A stretch of DNA of 64,000 nt from Frischella japonica (GCF_014489845.1 NZ_JABURY010000018.1:62001-126000); one strand, 5' to 3'. Shown: positions 7,576-18,005, counted from the stretch's first letter. A program made the numbers and translations. Notes: generated by a model not told the origin, from the sequence alone.

Positions 7576-9858
7576 ATGAACAAATCGATGTTAGTCACTA
7601 AACGCAATGGTCAAAAAGAGCCAATTGATCTTGATAAAATTCACCGGGTGATAAACTGGGCAGCCGAAGGATTAAATAATGTTTCAGTATCCCAAGTGGA
7701 ACTTCGATCTCATATTCAATTTTATGATGGTATTCGTACTGAGGACATTCACGAAACAATTATTCGTGCGGCTGCTGATTTAATATCACAAGAAGCACCT
7801 GATTATCAATATTTATCAGCTCGTTTAGCAATTTTTCATCTGCGTAAAAAAGCCTTTGGTCAATTCGAACCCCCAAAACTTTATGATCATGTTAAAAAAT
7901 TAGTAGCCGATGGTCGTTATGATAAACATTTATTAACTGACTATACAGAATCTGAATTTAATCAAATGGATGGGTTTTTAGATCATTGGCGTGATATGAC
8001 GTTTTCTTATGCAGCGGTAAAACAACTTGAAGGTAAATATTTAGTCCAAAACCGAGTAACTGGACAAATTTATGAAAGTGCGCAATTCTTATATATTTTA
8101 GTTGCAGCCTGCTTATTTGCTAATTATCCTAAAGCAACTCGCCTCGATTACGTAAAAGGTTTTTATGATGCGATTTCAACATTTAAAATTTCATTACCCA
8201 CACCGATTATGGCAGGAGTACGCACCCCGACTCGTCAGTTTAGTTCATGCGTATTAATTGAATGTGATGATAGCTTAGATTCAATCAACGCCACCGCAAG
8301 TGCAATTGTCAAATATGTTTCTCAACGTGCTGGAATAGGGGTTAATGCCGGCCGCATTCGTGCGTTAGGTAGCCCTATTCGGGGCGGTGAAGCTTTTCAT
8401 ACTGGTTGTATACCATTTTATAAATATTTCCAAACTGCAGTAAAATCATGCTCACAGGGAGGAGTACGTGGTGGAGCGGCAACGGTATTTTATCCATTAT
8501 GGCACTTAGAAGTAGAAAGTTTATTAGTGTTACGTAACAATCGCGGTGTAGAAGAAAACCGAGTCCGTCATTTAGATTATGGGGTACAAATTAATAAACT
8601 CATGTATCAGCGTTTAATTAACGGTGAAAATATTACGTTATTTAGTCCGTCAGATGTTCCAGGCTTATATGATGCCTTTTTTTCAAATCAAGATGAATTT
8701 GAACAGTTATATCAACAATATGAAGCTGATGAATCGATTCGCAAACGTTCCGTTAAAGCTGTAGAATTATTTGCACTTCTTATGCAAGAACGTGCTTCGA
8801 CCGGACGTATTTATATTCAAAACGTCGATCATTGTAATACCCATAGTCCGTTTAATGCCGAGGTAGCGCCGATACGTCAGTCCAATTTATGTATGGAAAT
8901 CGCTTTACCAACAAAACCGCTAAATAATATTAATGATGCAACGGGTGAAATTGCTCTCTGTACCTTATCTGCTTTTAATTTAGGGATGATTGAATCATTA
9001 GACGAATTTGAAGAACTAGCGCGTTTGGCAGTACGCGCTCTTGATGGATTATTAGATTATCAAGATTATCCGGTACCGGCCGCAAAAACATCCACTATGA
9101 ACCGCCGTACACTAGGTATTGGAGTGATTAACTATGCTTATTATTTAGCTAAACATGGTGTGAAATATTCTGACGGGAGTGCCAATAATCTTACTCATCG
9201 TACTTTTGAAGCAATACAATACTATTTGTTAAAAGCATCTAATGAATTAGCTATAGAAAAAGGTGCTTGTCCACTATTCCATGAAACAACTTATGCACAA
9301 GGTATTTTACCGATTGACACGTATAAACGTGATTTGGACGATATTGTTAAAACAAAATTGAATTATGATTGGGAAGGATTACGTCAATCGATTAAACAAT
9401 ATGGTTTACGTAATTCAACACTATCAGCGTTAATGCCATCGGAAACCTCATCGCAAATTTCTAATGCAACTAATGGCATCGAACCACCTAGAGGCTATGT
9501 GAGTGTGAAAGCATCTAAAGATGGCATTTTAAAACAAGTGGTGCCTGAGTATGAGACGTTGAAGCATTTTTATGAGTTACTCTGGCAAATCCCGAATAAT
9601 ACCGGTTACTTACAATTGGTCGGCATTATGCAAAAATTTGTTGATCAATCAATTTCAGCGAATACTAATTATGATCCAACTAAATTCGCTAATGACAAAG
9701 TACCAATGAAACAATTACTTGCTGATCTGTTGATCGCATACAAATATGGTGTCAAAACACTTTATTACCATAATACGCGTGATGGAGCAGAAGATATTCA
9801 GGAAGATATCATTACTGTAACTGATGACGGGTGTGAAGGTGGTGCTTGTAAAATTTAA
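7576..9858 (+). CDS. nrdA: Ribonucleoside-diphosphate reductase class Ia, alpha subunit
   Basis: Catalytic subunit that reduces ribonucleoside diphosphates to deoxy forms; works with NrdB. Residues 1-95 form the ATP cone (allosteric activity site). With the start at 7576 the three active-site cysteines fall at 225, 439 and 462, exactly the E. coli numbering, which is why I prefer this ATG over one four codons upstream. The C-terminal tail CEGGACKI carries the shuttle cysteines that pass electrons from thioredoxin or glutaredoxin. The protein is 760 aa, one residue shorter than the E. coli enzyme. nrdB follows after about 150 bp. Tandem NrdR boxes lie upstream. Confidence 0.97.
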   Translation: MNKSMLVTKRNGQKEPIDLDKIHRVINWAAEGLNNVSVSQVELRSHIQFYDGIRTEDIHETIIRAAADLISQEAPDYQYLSARLAIFHLRKKAFGQFEPPKLYDHVKKLVADGRYDKHLLTDYTESEFNQMDGFLDHWRDMTFSYAAVKQLEGKYLVQNRVTGQIYESAQFLYILVAACLFANYPKATRLDYVKGFYDAISTFKISLPTPIMAGVRTPTRQFSSCVLIECDDSLDSINATASAIVKYVSQRAGIGVNAGRIRALGSPIRGGEAFHTGCIPFYKYFQTAVKSCSQGGVRGGAATVFYPLWHLEVESLLVLRNNRGVEENRVRHLDYGVQINKLMYQRLINGENITLFSPSDVPGLYDAFFSNQDEFEQLYQQYEADESIRKRSVKAVELFALLMQERASTGRIYIQNVDHCNTHSPFNAEVAPIRQSNLCMEIALPTKPLNNINDATGEIALCTLSAFNLGMIESLDEFEELARLAVRALDGLLDYQDYPVPAAKTSTMNRRTLGIGVINYAYYLAKHGVKYSDGSANNLTHRTFEAIQYYLLKASNELAIEKGACPLFHETTYAQGILPIDTYKRDLDDIVKTKLNYDWEGLRQSIKQYGLRNSTLSALMPSETSSQISNATNGIEPPRGYVSVKASKDGILKQVVPEYETLKHFYELLWQIPNNTGYLQLVGIMQKFVDQSISANTNYDPTKFANDKVPMKQLLADLLIAYKYGVKTLYYHNTRDGAEDIQEDIITVTDDGCEGGACKI

Positions 9859-9918
9859 ACATAGATAAACGTTTATAGCATAGGAAATCATTATCCCTAT
9901 CGTTTTGGTATATATAAT

Positions 9919-9940
9919 GTGGTAGTTAATTATCTACCAC
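9919..9940. other. Hairpin in the nrdA-nrdB gap
   Basis: GTGGTAG and CTACCAC pair across an 8-base loop, followed by TATGTTTTTATGG. This could be a weak intercistronic terminator or an RNA-processing site that sets the NrdA:NrdB ratio. nrdB lacks an obvious separate promoter. Confidence 0.5.
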
Positions 9941-10010
9941 TATGTTTTTATGGTTAAATCAGCTTAATATTTAACCATAATTAGCTATTTAATCATTGAG
10001 GAATCTTACT

Positions 10011-11141
10011 ATGAGTTATACCATTTTCTGCCAAACACACAATGATCAGCTCAAAGAACCAATGTTTCTTGGTCAACCCGTTAACGTTGCACGTTATGAT
10101 CAACAAAAATATGAAATGTTTGAAAAACTGATTGAAAAACAATTATCCTTTTTCTGGCGCCCAGAAGAAGTAGATGTTTCCCAAGATCGGATTGACTACG
10201 CTGCTTTACCTGAACATGAAAAACATATTTTTATTAGTAACTTAAAATATCAGACGTTATTAGATTCTATTCAGGGTCGTAGCCCTAATATTGCCTTATT
10301 ACCACTCATTTCTATTCCAGAATTAGAAACTTGGGTGGAAACATGGTCATTTTCCGAAACGATCCATTCTCGTTCCTATACTCATATCATTCGTAACATT
10401 GTGAATAATCCCTCAATTGTATTTGATGATATTGTTACCAATGAAGAAATAAAAAAACGCGCAACTGACATTGCTCAATACTATGATGATTTAATTGAAT
10501 ATTCCAGTTATTACAGTTTATTAGGGGCTGGTAAACATGAAGTGAATGGTAAAACAATAAATATTGACATGCGTGAGCTTAAGAAAAAACTCTATTTATG
10601 CTTAATGAGTGTGAACGCATTAGAGGCAATTCGTTTTTATGTCAGCTTTGCTTGTTCATTCGCTTTTGCTGAACGCGAGCTAATGGAAGGTAATGCTAAA
10701 ATTATTAAACTAATTGCTCGCGATGAAGCATTACATTTAACAGGTACTCAATTTATGATTAATACCTTACGCAGTGGTGAAGATGACCCAGAAATGGCTG
10801 AAATCGCTCAAGAATGTGAAGGAGAGTGCTACGAATTATTTTTAAAAGCTGCGAATCAGGAAAAAGAGTGGGCAGGATATCTTTTTTCCGGTGGTTCAAT
10901 GATTGGATTAAATAAAGAAATTTTATGTCAATATATTGAATATATCACCAATATTCGTATGCAAGCCGTAGGACTTAAATTACCTTTTGAAACAAAATCC
11001 AATCCAATTCCTTGGATCAATAACTGGTTAGTATCTGATAATGTACAAGTTGCACCTCAAGAAGCTGAAATTAGTTCTTACTTAGTTGGGCAAATTGATT
11101 CAGAAATTAATGAAGATGATTTAAGTGATTTCACATTATAA
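10011..11141 (+). CDS. nrdB: Ribonucleoside-diphosphate reductase class Ia, beta subunit
   Basis: Diiron-tyrosyl radical subunit that generates the thiyl radical in NrdA. The segment [16 protein letters not shown] holds iron ligands Glu and His and the radical Tyr at residue 123 counting Met (Y122 in the literature numbering of E. coli). The second ligand set is in [13 protein letters not shown]. The C-terminus [13 protein letters not shown] is the peptide that docks on NrdA. The start at 10011 is preceded by GAGGAATCTTACT; with it the protein is 376 aa, as in E. coli. An ATG five codons upstream has no matching family residues. No yfaE-type ferredoxin gene follows. Confidence 0.97.
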   Translation: MSYTIFCQTHNDQLKEPMFLGQPVNVARYDQQKYEMFEKLIEKQLSFFWRPEEVDVSQDRIDYAALPEHEKHIFISNLKYQTLLDSIQGRSPNIALLPLISIPELETWVETWSFSETIHSRSYTHIIRNIVNNPSIVFDDIVTNEEIKKRATDIAQYYDDLIEYSSYYSLLGAGKHEVNGKTINIDMRELKKKLYLCLMSVNALEAIRFYVSFACSFAFAERELMEGNAKIIKLIARDEALHLTGTQFMINTLRSGEDDPEMAEIAQECEGECYELFLKAANQEKEWAGYLFSGGSMIGLNKEILCQYIEYITNIRMQAVGLKLPFETKSNPIPWINNWLVSDNVQVAPQEAEISSYLVGQIDSEINEDDLSDFTL

Positions 11142-11237
11142 ATCCTCACCTATTGATTAAATAACCTAATTTTATTGTACTTTTTTCGTTCTTTGTTAAA
11201 AATAACTCAATGATATATTAGCGTTACAAAAACATAT

Positions 11238-11261
11238 CAGTCGATCACATGTGGTCGACTG
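11238..11261. other. 24-bp near-perfect palindrome after nrdB
   Basis: The arms CAGTCGATCACA / TGTGGTCGACTG are self-complementary apart from two positions that form G-U pairs in RNA. It lies about 100 bp after nrdB and is not followed by a T run, so it may be a protein-binding site or an mRNA 3'-end hairpin rather than a classic terminator. Confidence 0.6.
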
Positions 11262-11662
11262 AGCTATATTTGCGTAATAGAATTTTTATATGAATTGATG
11301 AAAGATTTTACTTTATCAGTGAACAATTAAAGCGATAACCTAGCTTGTTAAACTTCAATCACCATAAGTCTTTTTGTTGCCTTAATATTAACCACGATAT
11401 CTTTAATAAAAGATAACACAAAATACTTGATTAAGTTGAAAACTTACAAACCGATTAACTTATTTTTTTTCACTTTCCGCCTATTTGTAAATAAAATGTA
11501 ATTTTAATGTAAATAAAAATATTTAAAATGTTAACTTTAAAAAGTGAATAAATTTCATTTAATCAAAAGCATAAATAAATCAAAATATTAAAAGTAAATA
11601 TTTATTAATTTTTATTTACAAAAAGTATTGCGTAAATCAAATTATAGTGTTATTCTTAAACC

Positions 11663-11773
11663 TGCTTAGAAATTGAATGAAAAGATGTGTAAATATTTTT
11701 TCTGAAGATTTTGAAGCTATATTTCCTTTCTGTTAATAGTTATTTGGGGCTTATGTACTAGCCCCCTTTTTTT
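11663..11773 (+). ncRNA. Candidate intergenic small RNA
   Basis: The 800-bp gap between nrdB and glnD contains no convincing ORF but has a promoter-like pair, TTGCGT (11628-11633) and TATTCT (11651-11656) with a 17-bp spacer. About 110 bp downstream is a strong terminator (GGGGCT/AGCCCC plus T run). Together they predict a free transcript of roughly 110 nt ending in a GC-rich stem and U tail, the form of Hfq-dependent small RNAs. I do not recognise it as a known sRNA family. A tiny coding sequence is not excluded. Confidence 0.4.
11746..11773 (+). terminator. Strong Rho-independent terminator
   Basis: Stem GGGGCT / AGCCCC with an 8-base loop followed by CTTTTTTT. It is more than 600 bp past nrdB, with no ORF in between, so it most likely ends the candidate small RNA. 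Confidence 0.85.
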
Positions 11774-11956
11774 ATTTACTGAGTCATGCTATTAGTAGTG
11801 TAATCACTTTTTTTAGATTTTTTTCAATGTGTATTAGTAATACTTTGATGCTAGGGCAATTATTGGTTGATCATTTAAAATAATGTTATCATTGACAACT
11901 TAATATTTTAGGGTAACGATATTAAATAATAATTGACGGTCGATGATAAATGCTTA

Positions 11957-14629
11957 ATGAAAACTGAAATCTACTCAACGCTCAATTTACCATTTTCTCC
12001 GCTCGATATTGATAATGAGCAGTTATCGATAAATAATCTTAAATCGTTATTAGATAAATTTTATCAATGGTCTGTGACAGAATTTGAAGCAAAAACCGAT
12101 ATCGATACACTGATTTATATGCGTTCCAAATTTATTGATCAATTACTTATCCGCTTATGGCAATATTTCCAATTACCTGAACAAATTTCTTCGTTATTTC
12201 AAATTAATCGAATATCACTCATTGCTGTTGGCGGTTATGGACGTGGTGAGCTTCATCCATTATCTGATGTAGATATTCTTATCCTTAGTGATAAACCATT
12301 GACAAAATCAATTGAAGATAAAATAGGTCAACTCGTTCGCTTATTGTGGGATTTACACTTAGATGTCGGTCATAGCGTGCGAACCTTAAAAGTATGTTTA
12401 CAAGAAGCTAAAAACGATATAACTATTATGACCAATCTACTCGAAGCTAGATTGATTGTTGGTAATAATAAACTCTTTAATGAATTACTACATCAGATAC
12501 TTAACAACACCATCTGGCCATCGCGAGAATTTTATCAAGCCAAAATTAATGAACAATTGCAGCGTCACCGACAATATCACAGTACCAGTTATAACCTTGA
12601 ACCTGATATAAAAAATAGTCCTGGTGGTTTACGTGATATTCAAATAATACAATGGATTGCATTAAGACATTTTGGTAGCAATTTTTTACAGGAACAAAAT
12701 CATTTTAACTACCTTACGCCAGAAGAAATCGAAGAAATCAATAATTGCCAACGATTTTTGTGGCGTATACGTTTTGCCCTCCATATCGTAATTAATCGTT
12801 ATGACAATCGATTGCTATTTGATCGGCAGTTGAGTATCGCCAGATTACTGGGATATCAAGGGGAAGGAAATCAACCGGTTGAAAAAATGATGCGCGATTA
12901 TTACCGTGTCGTACATAATATAACTGAATTAAATCAAATGTTATTGCAACTGTTTGAAGAATCAATACTCACACTTAAACCAGAAAACAGGCCCTATGAT
13001 ATTGATCAATATTTTCAAATACGTGATAAATTAATTGATGTTAAAGATAATAATTTGTTTATTGATAACCCAGTAATGATTTTAAAGCTATTTCATACCA
13101 TGCTTTTAAATCGACAAATCATTGGTATCTATTCTAATACAATTCGGCAATTGCGTTCAGCGCGTCGCAAAATGAATGGTTTATTGTGTGAGTATCCGCA
13201 AGCACGCCAACAATTTATGCAAATAATCAAACATCCAGATGTAATAAAGAAAGCCTTATTACCTATGCATCGATATGGTATTTTAGCGATTTATATTCCA
13301 GGTTGGAAACGCATAGTCGGCATGATGCAATTTGATTTATTTCATCAATATACCGTAGATGAACATACCATCCGTCTGTTACTGGAATTAGCCGACTTTA
13401 CCACTCCAGATGGGCAAAAAAAACATCCTAATAGTTCGCAAGTCTATGCCAAATTAGCTAAACCTGAATTATTAGTGATTACAGCTCTATTTCACGATAT
13501 CGCCAAAGGTCGCTCTGGTGATCACTCCGAATTAGGCGCAGATTTGGTGGAACAATTTTGCCAATTACACAATGTCAACGAAAAAGATAGCAAATTAATC
13601 GTTTGGTTAGTTCGCTATCATTTATTAATGTCGATTACTGCCCAAAGCCGCGATTTGCAAGATCCAGCTGTCATTCGTGAATTTGCTCAGCAAGTTAAGA
13701 ATAAAACCTATTTACAATATTTACTCTGCCTGACTGTTGCTGATGTCTGTGCAACTAATGAAACCTTATGGAATAGTTGGAAACAAAGTTTAATGCGCGA
13801 ACTTTACTGCCAAACTGATCGCTTGTTTAATTTAGGCATTCACCAAATTCCAGAGCATCGTAGTATTGCCAGAGAACATAAACAATCTGCCTTAACATTA
13901 CTTAAGCTAGATGGTTATGATGAAACTACGATTAAAGTATTTTGGCAAAATTATCAATTTGATTATTTTTGGCGTTATACAACAGAACAAATTGTTTGGC
14001 ATGTTAAACATTTACTTTATCATAATCTAACAGAACCATTGGTGGTCATTAATGAAAAACCGTTTCATGGTGGTACTGAAGTTTTCATTTACTCGCCGGA
14101 TAGACCATATCTATTTGCTACAGTAAGTAATGAATTAAATAAACGTAACTTGAATATCCATGACGCATTAATCACCACCAATAAAAAAGAGTATGCTTTA
14201 GACACATTTATTGTACTTGACCCAAATGGTCAACTAATTAGCCATGATCGTCATGAAGAGATTAAAACAAGTTTAGAAAAAGCCTTACGGCAAACTGATT
14301 ATAAACGTGCCAAAATTAAGCGGCCATTATCAAAATTGCGCCATTTTACGGTACCAACAGAAATTAATTTCTTATCCAGCCTTAATGATCGTAAAACATA
14401 CGTTGAATTAATTACGAAAGATAGGCCTGGTTTACTCGCCTATTTAGGTGAGATTTTTTCTAATTTAGACTTATCACTGCGTAGTGCAAAAATCGTCACC
14501 ATTGGCGAACATATAGAAGATTTATTTGTCTTAACCAATAAAAATAATCAAGCACTTAATGAACAAAGCTGCCAGCTACTACGACAGGCTATTTTGGATG
14601 TGATTGATGAAATGGATAATGAATCTTAA
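11957..14629 (+). CDS. glnD: Bifunctional PII uridylyltransferase / uridylyl-removing enzyme
   Basis: Nitrogen sensor that uridylylates PII when glutamine is low and removes UMP when it is high. The nucleotidyltransferase motif GGYGRGELHPLSDVDILIL is near residue 95, the HD hydrolase motif HDIAKGRSGDHSELG is in the middle, and two C-terminal ACT domains begin at about FHGGTEVFIYSPDRP and KTYVELITKDRPG. The ATG at 11957 gives 890 aa, the usual length; a TTG eight codons upstream (11933) is an alternative start, and neither has a clear Shine-Dalgarno. The usual neighbours map and dapD are absent. No PII or amt gene is in the window. Confidence 0.95.
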   Translation: MKTEIYSTLNLPFSPLDIDNEQLSINNLKSLLDKFYQWSVTEFEAKTDIDTLIYMRSKFIDQLLIRLWQYFQLPEQISSLFQINRISLIAVGGYGRGELHPLSDVDILILSDKPLTKSIEDKIGQLVRLLWDLHLDVGHSVRTLKVCLQEAKNDITIMTNLLEARLIVGNNKLFNELLHQILNNTIWPSREFYQAKINEQLQRHRQYHSTSYNLEPDIKNSPGGLRDIQIIQWIALRHFGSNFLQEQNHFNYLTPEEIEEINNCQRFLWRIRFALHIVINRYDNRLLFDRQLSIARLLGYQGEGNQPVEKMMRDYYRVVHNITELNQMLLQLFEESILTLKPENRPYDIDQYFQIRDKLIDVKDNNLFIDNPVMILKLFHTMLLNRQIIGIYSNTIRQLRSARRKMNGLLCEYPQARQQFMQIIKHPDVIKKALLPMHRYGILAIYIPGWKRIVGMMQFDLFHQYTVDEHTIRLLLELADFTTPDGQKKHPNSSQVYAKLAKPELLVITALFHDIAKGRSGDHSELGADLVEQFCQLHNVNEKDSKLIVWLVRYHLLMSITAQSRDLQDPAVIREFAQQVKNKTYLQYLLCLTVADVCATNETLWNSWKQSLMRELYCQTDRLFNLGIHQIPEHRSIAREHKQSALTLLKLDGYDETTIKVFWQNYQFDYFWRYTTEQIVWHVKHLLYHNLTEPLVVINEKPFHGGTEVFIYSPDRPYLFATVSNELNKRNLNIHDALITTNKKEYALDTFIVLDPNGQLISHDRHEEIKTSLEKALRQTDYKRAKIKRPLSKLRHFTVPTEINFLSSLNDRKTYVELITKDRPGLLAYLGEIFSNLDLSLRSAKIVTIGEHIEDLFVLTNKNNQALNEQSCQLLRQAILDVIDEMDNES

Positions 14630-14783
14630 GCACGATACCCTTATATTAACAGATGTTATTACGAACTTTGCTATTTATTATCAATAGATGAAAACTAATT
14701 ATTAAGTGATGGGCAAAATACTACATATAAACCGATATGCGGTATATAATATTGGTAATATGCGCAAAAGTTAAAAAATTATT

Positions 14784-15707
14784 ATGCAATTCTTCCTAAT
14801 TTTGTTTCCAATTTTTTGTATTTTTATTGTCGGTTTCATCGCTCAAAAAACGCTTAAATTTGATATTGCTAACCTATCGAAAATGTCACTTTATGTGTTG
14901 TCTCCTTTTTTGGCTTTCAAAACATTTTACACACATACTTTGACGGTTAATTATCTTTTTTATACTGTTTATCTTTTTTCACTGTGTTTTATTTTAGTTG
15001 GTATCGTTTACTTATGTGGTTTATTGATGAAATGGCGAGCCAAAGAATCTTGTGCGATGGTACTAAGTTCATGTTTTATGAATAATGGTAATTATGGAAC
15101 CCCCGTTATTTTGACTTTTTTTGGGGAAATTGGTTTTGATCTAGCTGTGATTATCATGGTATTACAACAGTTTGTTATGAGTACTGTTGGTATTTACTAT
15201 GCCGCAAAAGGTAGTAATTATCCTGATATGGTAAGCCAAAAGGCAGTATTGAAAAAAGTGATTCGCATGCCTATTGCTTATGGAGCATTACTTGGCATTA
15301 TATTTCAGGTTTGTCAAATTCCATTATCAACCGCCGTACTAAATTCAATAGCTATGATTGGCGATGCATCTATTGTGGTAATCATGATTATATTAGGAAT
15401 GCAATTAGCTACTTTAACTATTAAACAAATAGAGTATGCTAAGATTAGCATTGCATTAACAATTAGAATGATAATTTCACCATTGATTTCAGTAGCATTA
15501 GTTTATTTTTTACCGATTGATCATATGTCGAAACAGATTTTGATTATTCTTTCTGCGATGCCTAGTGCAGCTAATACAACACTGATGTCGGTACAATTTA
15601 ATACTAAACCCGAGCTCGTTTCAAGTTCAACGTTTATCAGTACCCTATTAAGTTTAATTACCTTACCAATCGTACTTTGGTTAGTCGGCACACCTGTTCC
15701 ATTTTAA
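14784..15707 (+). CDS. AEC (auxin efflux carrier) family transporter
   Basis: Integral inner-membrane protein, 307 aa, with about ten hydrophobic helices in two five-helix halves. The CFMNNGNYGTPVILTFFGE segment in helix 4 and the ILSAMPSAANTTLMSVQFN segment in helix 9 are characteristic of the AEC/PF03547 family, members of which export malate, malonate or other small anions. The substrate is not predictable. It is monocistronic: 150 bp after glnD and followed by a hairpin and a large repeat array. Confidence 0.85.
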   Translation: MQFFLILFPIFCIFIVGFIAQKTLKFDIANLSKMSLYVLSPFLAFKTFYTHTLTVNYLFYTVYLFSLCFILVGIVYLCGLLMKWRAKESCAMVLSSCFMNNGNYGTPVILTFFGEIGFDLAVIIMVLQQFVMSTVGIYYAAKGSNYPDMVSQKAVLKKVIRMPIAYGALLGIIFQVCQIPLSTAVLNSIAMIGDASIVVIMIILGMQLATLTIKQIEYAKISIALTIRMIISPLISVALVYFLPIDHMSKQILIILSAMPSAANTTLMSVQFNTKPELVSSSTFISTLLSLITLPIVLWLVGTPVPF

Positions 15708-15725
15708 ACTGAAATGCGCAGGAAC

Positions 15726-15753
15726 TGCTAATGATTAGCATGCTAATCTAGCA
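15726..15753. other. Interrupted palindrome after the AEC gene
   Basis: TGCTA-AT-GATTAGCA pairs with TGCTAATC-TAGCA around a central GCATGC, leaving a two-base bulge. It is 18 bp past the stop codon and may act as a transcript 3'-end hairpin; there is no T run. Confidence 0.5.
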
Positions 15754-15767
15754 AGTTTGCGCTACTG

Positions 15768-16640
15768 TAATGAAAGTTTTTTCTAATCAGATTATACCGT
15801 TTAGTTAAGTAACAGTTTATTAATGATAAGTTATCAGTTAAAGGTAAAAACGGGTATGTAGTAAACATAAAAGGCTGTGGGGCATCGCCCCATTTAATCG
15901 ATTAAGTTTTTAGTTCGATAATGATAGTTCTTCTAATCAGATTATGCCCTTTTAGCTAAATAACAGTTTATTAATAATTTATCAGCTAAAGGTAAAAACG
16001 GGTATGTACTAAACATAAAAGGCTGTGGGGCATCGCCCCACTTAACCGATTAAGTTTTCAATTCGATAATGATAGTTTTCATCTAATCAGATTATGCCCT
16101 TTTAGTTAAATAACAGTTTATTAATAATTTATCAACTAAAGGTAAAAACGGGTATGTAGTAAACATAAAAGGCTGTGGGGCATCGCCCCATTTAATCGAT
16201 TAAGTTTTTAGTTCGATAATGATAGTTCATCTAATCAGATTATGCCCTTTTAGTTAAATAACAGTTTATTAATAATTTATCAGCTAAAGGTAAAAACGGG
16301 TATGTAGTAAACATAAAGGGCTGTGGGGCATCGCCCCATTTAACCGATTGAGTTTTCAGTTCGATAATGATAGTTCTTCTAATCAGATTATGCCCTTTTA
16401 GTTAAATAACAGTTTATTAATAATTTATCAGCTAAAGGTAAAAACGGGTATGTACTAAACATAAAAGGCTGTGGGGCATCGCCCCATTTAACCGATTAAG
16501 TTTTCAATTCGATAATGATAGTTTTCATCTAATCAGATTATGCCCTTTTAGTTAAATAACAGTTTATTAATAATTTATCAGCTAAAGGTAAAAACGGGTA
16601 TGTAGTAAACATAAAAGGCTGTGGGGCATCAACCTACTTT
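15768..16640 (+). repeat. Left array: six tandem ~148-150-bp repeats
   Basis: Units carry the hairpin GGGGCATCGCCCC, whose first bases lie at 15879, 16027, 16177, 16325 and 16473; a sixth unit at 16623 keeps GGGGCATC but loses the second arm. The period alternates between 148 and 150 bp because of a GTTCTTCT versus GTTTTCATCT difference. Each unit also contains TAAAGGTAAAAACGGGTATG and ATTAATAATTTATCAG. The first unit is the most diverged. No ORF runs through the array. The same unit appears inverted on the far side of the gst gene. Confidence 0.93.
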
Positions 16641-16780
16641 AAGTATTTTAGTGTTTCATCACTTAACTTATTAGTTAAAGATTGCTGACTATTGAGAATC
16701 CTTTGTTTATATTCAAGAACCGCGCTATGATAGATTAAATAAATTTATAAAGTTTTTCACCCACTATGGAGAAATGAATA

Positions 16781-17377
16781 ATGAAACTATACTATAGCCC
16801 TTTTGCCTGTTCACTTACCCAGCATATTTTACTCTGCATGTCTGGTCTTAATTATAGCGTAGAAAAAGTTGACCTAAAGACTAAAAAAACCGAACATGGT
16901 GCTAATTTTTATGATATTAATCCAGAAGGGCAAGTACCGACACTTGAACTTGATGATGGTACCATTTTGACAGAAAATATTGCGATTGCACAATATATTG
17001 CCGATAAAGCAACAGATGCTAAATTAATTGCGCCTGTCGGAAAGATTGAACGCTATCAAACGCTTTCATGGCTTAGTTTTGTCGGCACCGAATTACATCC
17101 TGCATTTTTACCATTATTTAAATCAGATTCAGAATCTGTCAAAAACGCAGCATTGATCGTTTTAGAAAAAAAATTAGCCCATGTTGAACAGCATTTAACT
17201 CATCGTCAATTTATTGCAACCAATTCCTTTACTATTGCTGATGCATATCTTTATGTGGTGCTAAACTGGCTTAAATATTTTAAATTAACTCAGGTTTATC
17301 CAGCTATTGAGCAATATGTAAAACATATTGAAACAATACCGGCGGTACAACAAGCTGTAGCACTTGAAAGTAAATAA
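16781..17377 (+). CDS. Beta-class glutathione S-transferase (GstA-like)
   Basis: A 198-aa cytosolic GST similar to E. coli GstA, conjugating glutathione to electrophiles or reducing peroxides. The thioredoxin-like half begins MKLYYSPFAC with the beta-class Cys at residue 10; GQVPTLELDDGTILTE contains the cis-Pro and glutathione-binding Ser/Thr-Glu region. The C-terminal helical half includes the N-capping motif TIADAYLYVVLNWLKY. GGAGAAATGAATA precedes ATG. The gene is flanked by two oppositely oriented arrays of a ~150-bp repeat, with the first right-hand repeat hairpin only 9 bp after its stop, where it may stop transcription. Confidence 0.92.
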   Translation: MKLYYSPFACSLTQHILLCMSGLNYSVEKVDLKTKKTEHGANFYDINPEGQVPTLELDDGTILTENIAIAQYIADKATDAKLIAPVGKIERYQTLSWLSFVGTELHPAFLPLFKSDSESVKNAALIVLEKKLAHVEQHLTHRQFIATNSFTIADAYLYVVLNWLKYFKLTQVYPAIEQYVKHIETIPAVQQAVALESK

Positions 17378-17385
17378 GTTTTAGT

Positions 17386-18005
17386 GGGGCGATGCCCCAC
17401 ATCCCTTTGTATTTATTAAATACCTGTTTTTACCTTTAGCTGATAAATTATTATTAATAAACTGTCACTTAACTAAACGGTATAATCTGATTGGATAAAA
17501 ACTATCATTACCATACTGGGAACTTAATCGGTTAAATGGGGCGATGCCCCACAGCCTTTTATGTTTACTACATACCCGTTTTTACCTTTAGCTGATAAAT
17601 TATTATTAATAAACTGTTAGTTAACTAAACGGTATAATCTAATTAGATGAAAACTATCATTACCATACTGGGAACTTAATCGGTTAAATGGGCGATGCCC
17701 CACAGCCTTTTATGTTTAGTACATACCCGTTTTTACCTTTAGCTGATAAATTATTATTAATAAACTGTCACTTAACTAAACGGTATAATCTAATTAGATG
17801 AAAACTATCATTACCATACTGGGAACTTAATCGGTTAAATGGGGCGATGCCCCACAGCCTTTTATGTTTACTACATACCCGTTTTTACCTTTAGCTGATA
17901 AATTATTATTAATAAACTGTTAGTTAACTAAACGGTATAATCTAATTAGATGAAAACTATCATTACCATACTGGAAACTTAATCGGTTAAATGGGGCGAT
18001 GCCCC
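17386..18005 (-). repeat. Right array: five tandem ~152-bp repeats, inverted relative to the left array
   Basis: The reverse-complement hairpin GGGGCGATGCCCC occurs at 17386, 17538, 17690 (one G missing), 17841 and 17993, with a period near 152 bp. Units read as the reverse complement of the left array, including CATACCCGTTTTTACCTTTA and TATCATTA, with small differences such as GGTATAATCT in place of the left-array pattern. Together the two arrays form a large imperfect inverted repeat around the gst gene. Confidence 0.93.

Noticed and set aside
11238-11261. Terminator of nrdB
   Set aside because: The stem is strong but has no following T run, so I list it only as a palindrome.
15768-18005. 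CRISPR array
   Set aside because: Units are ~150 bp and nearly identical throughout, with no short-repeat/unique-spacer pattern and no cas genes nearby.
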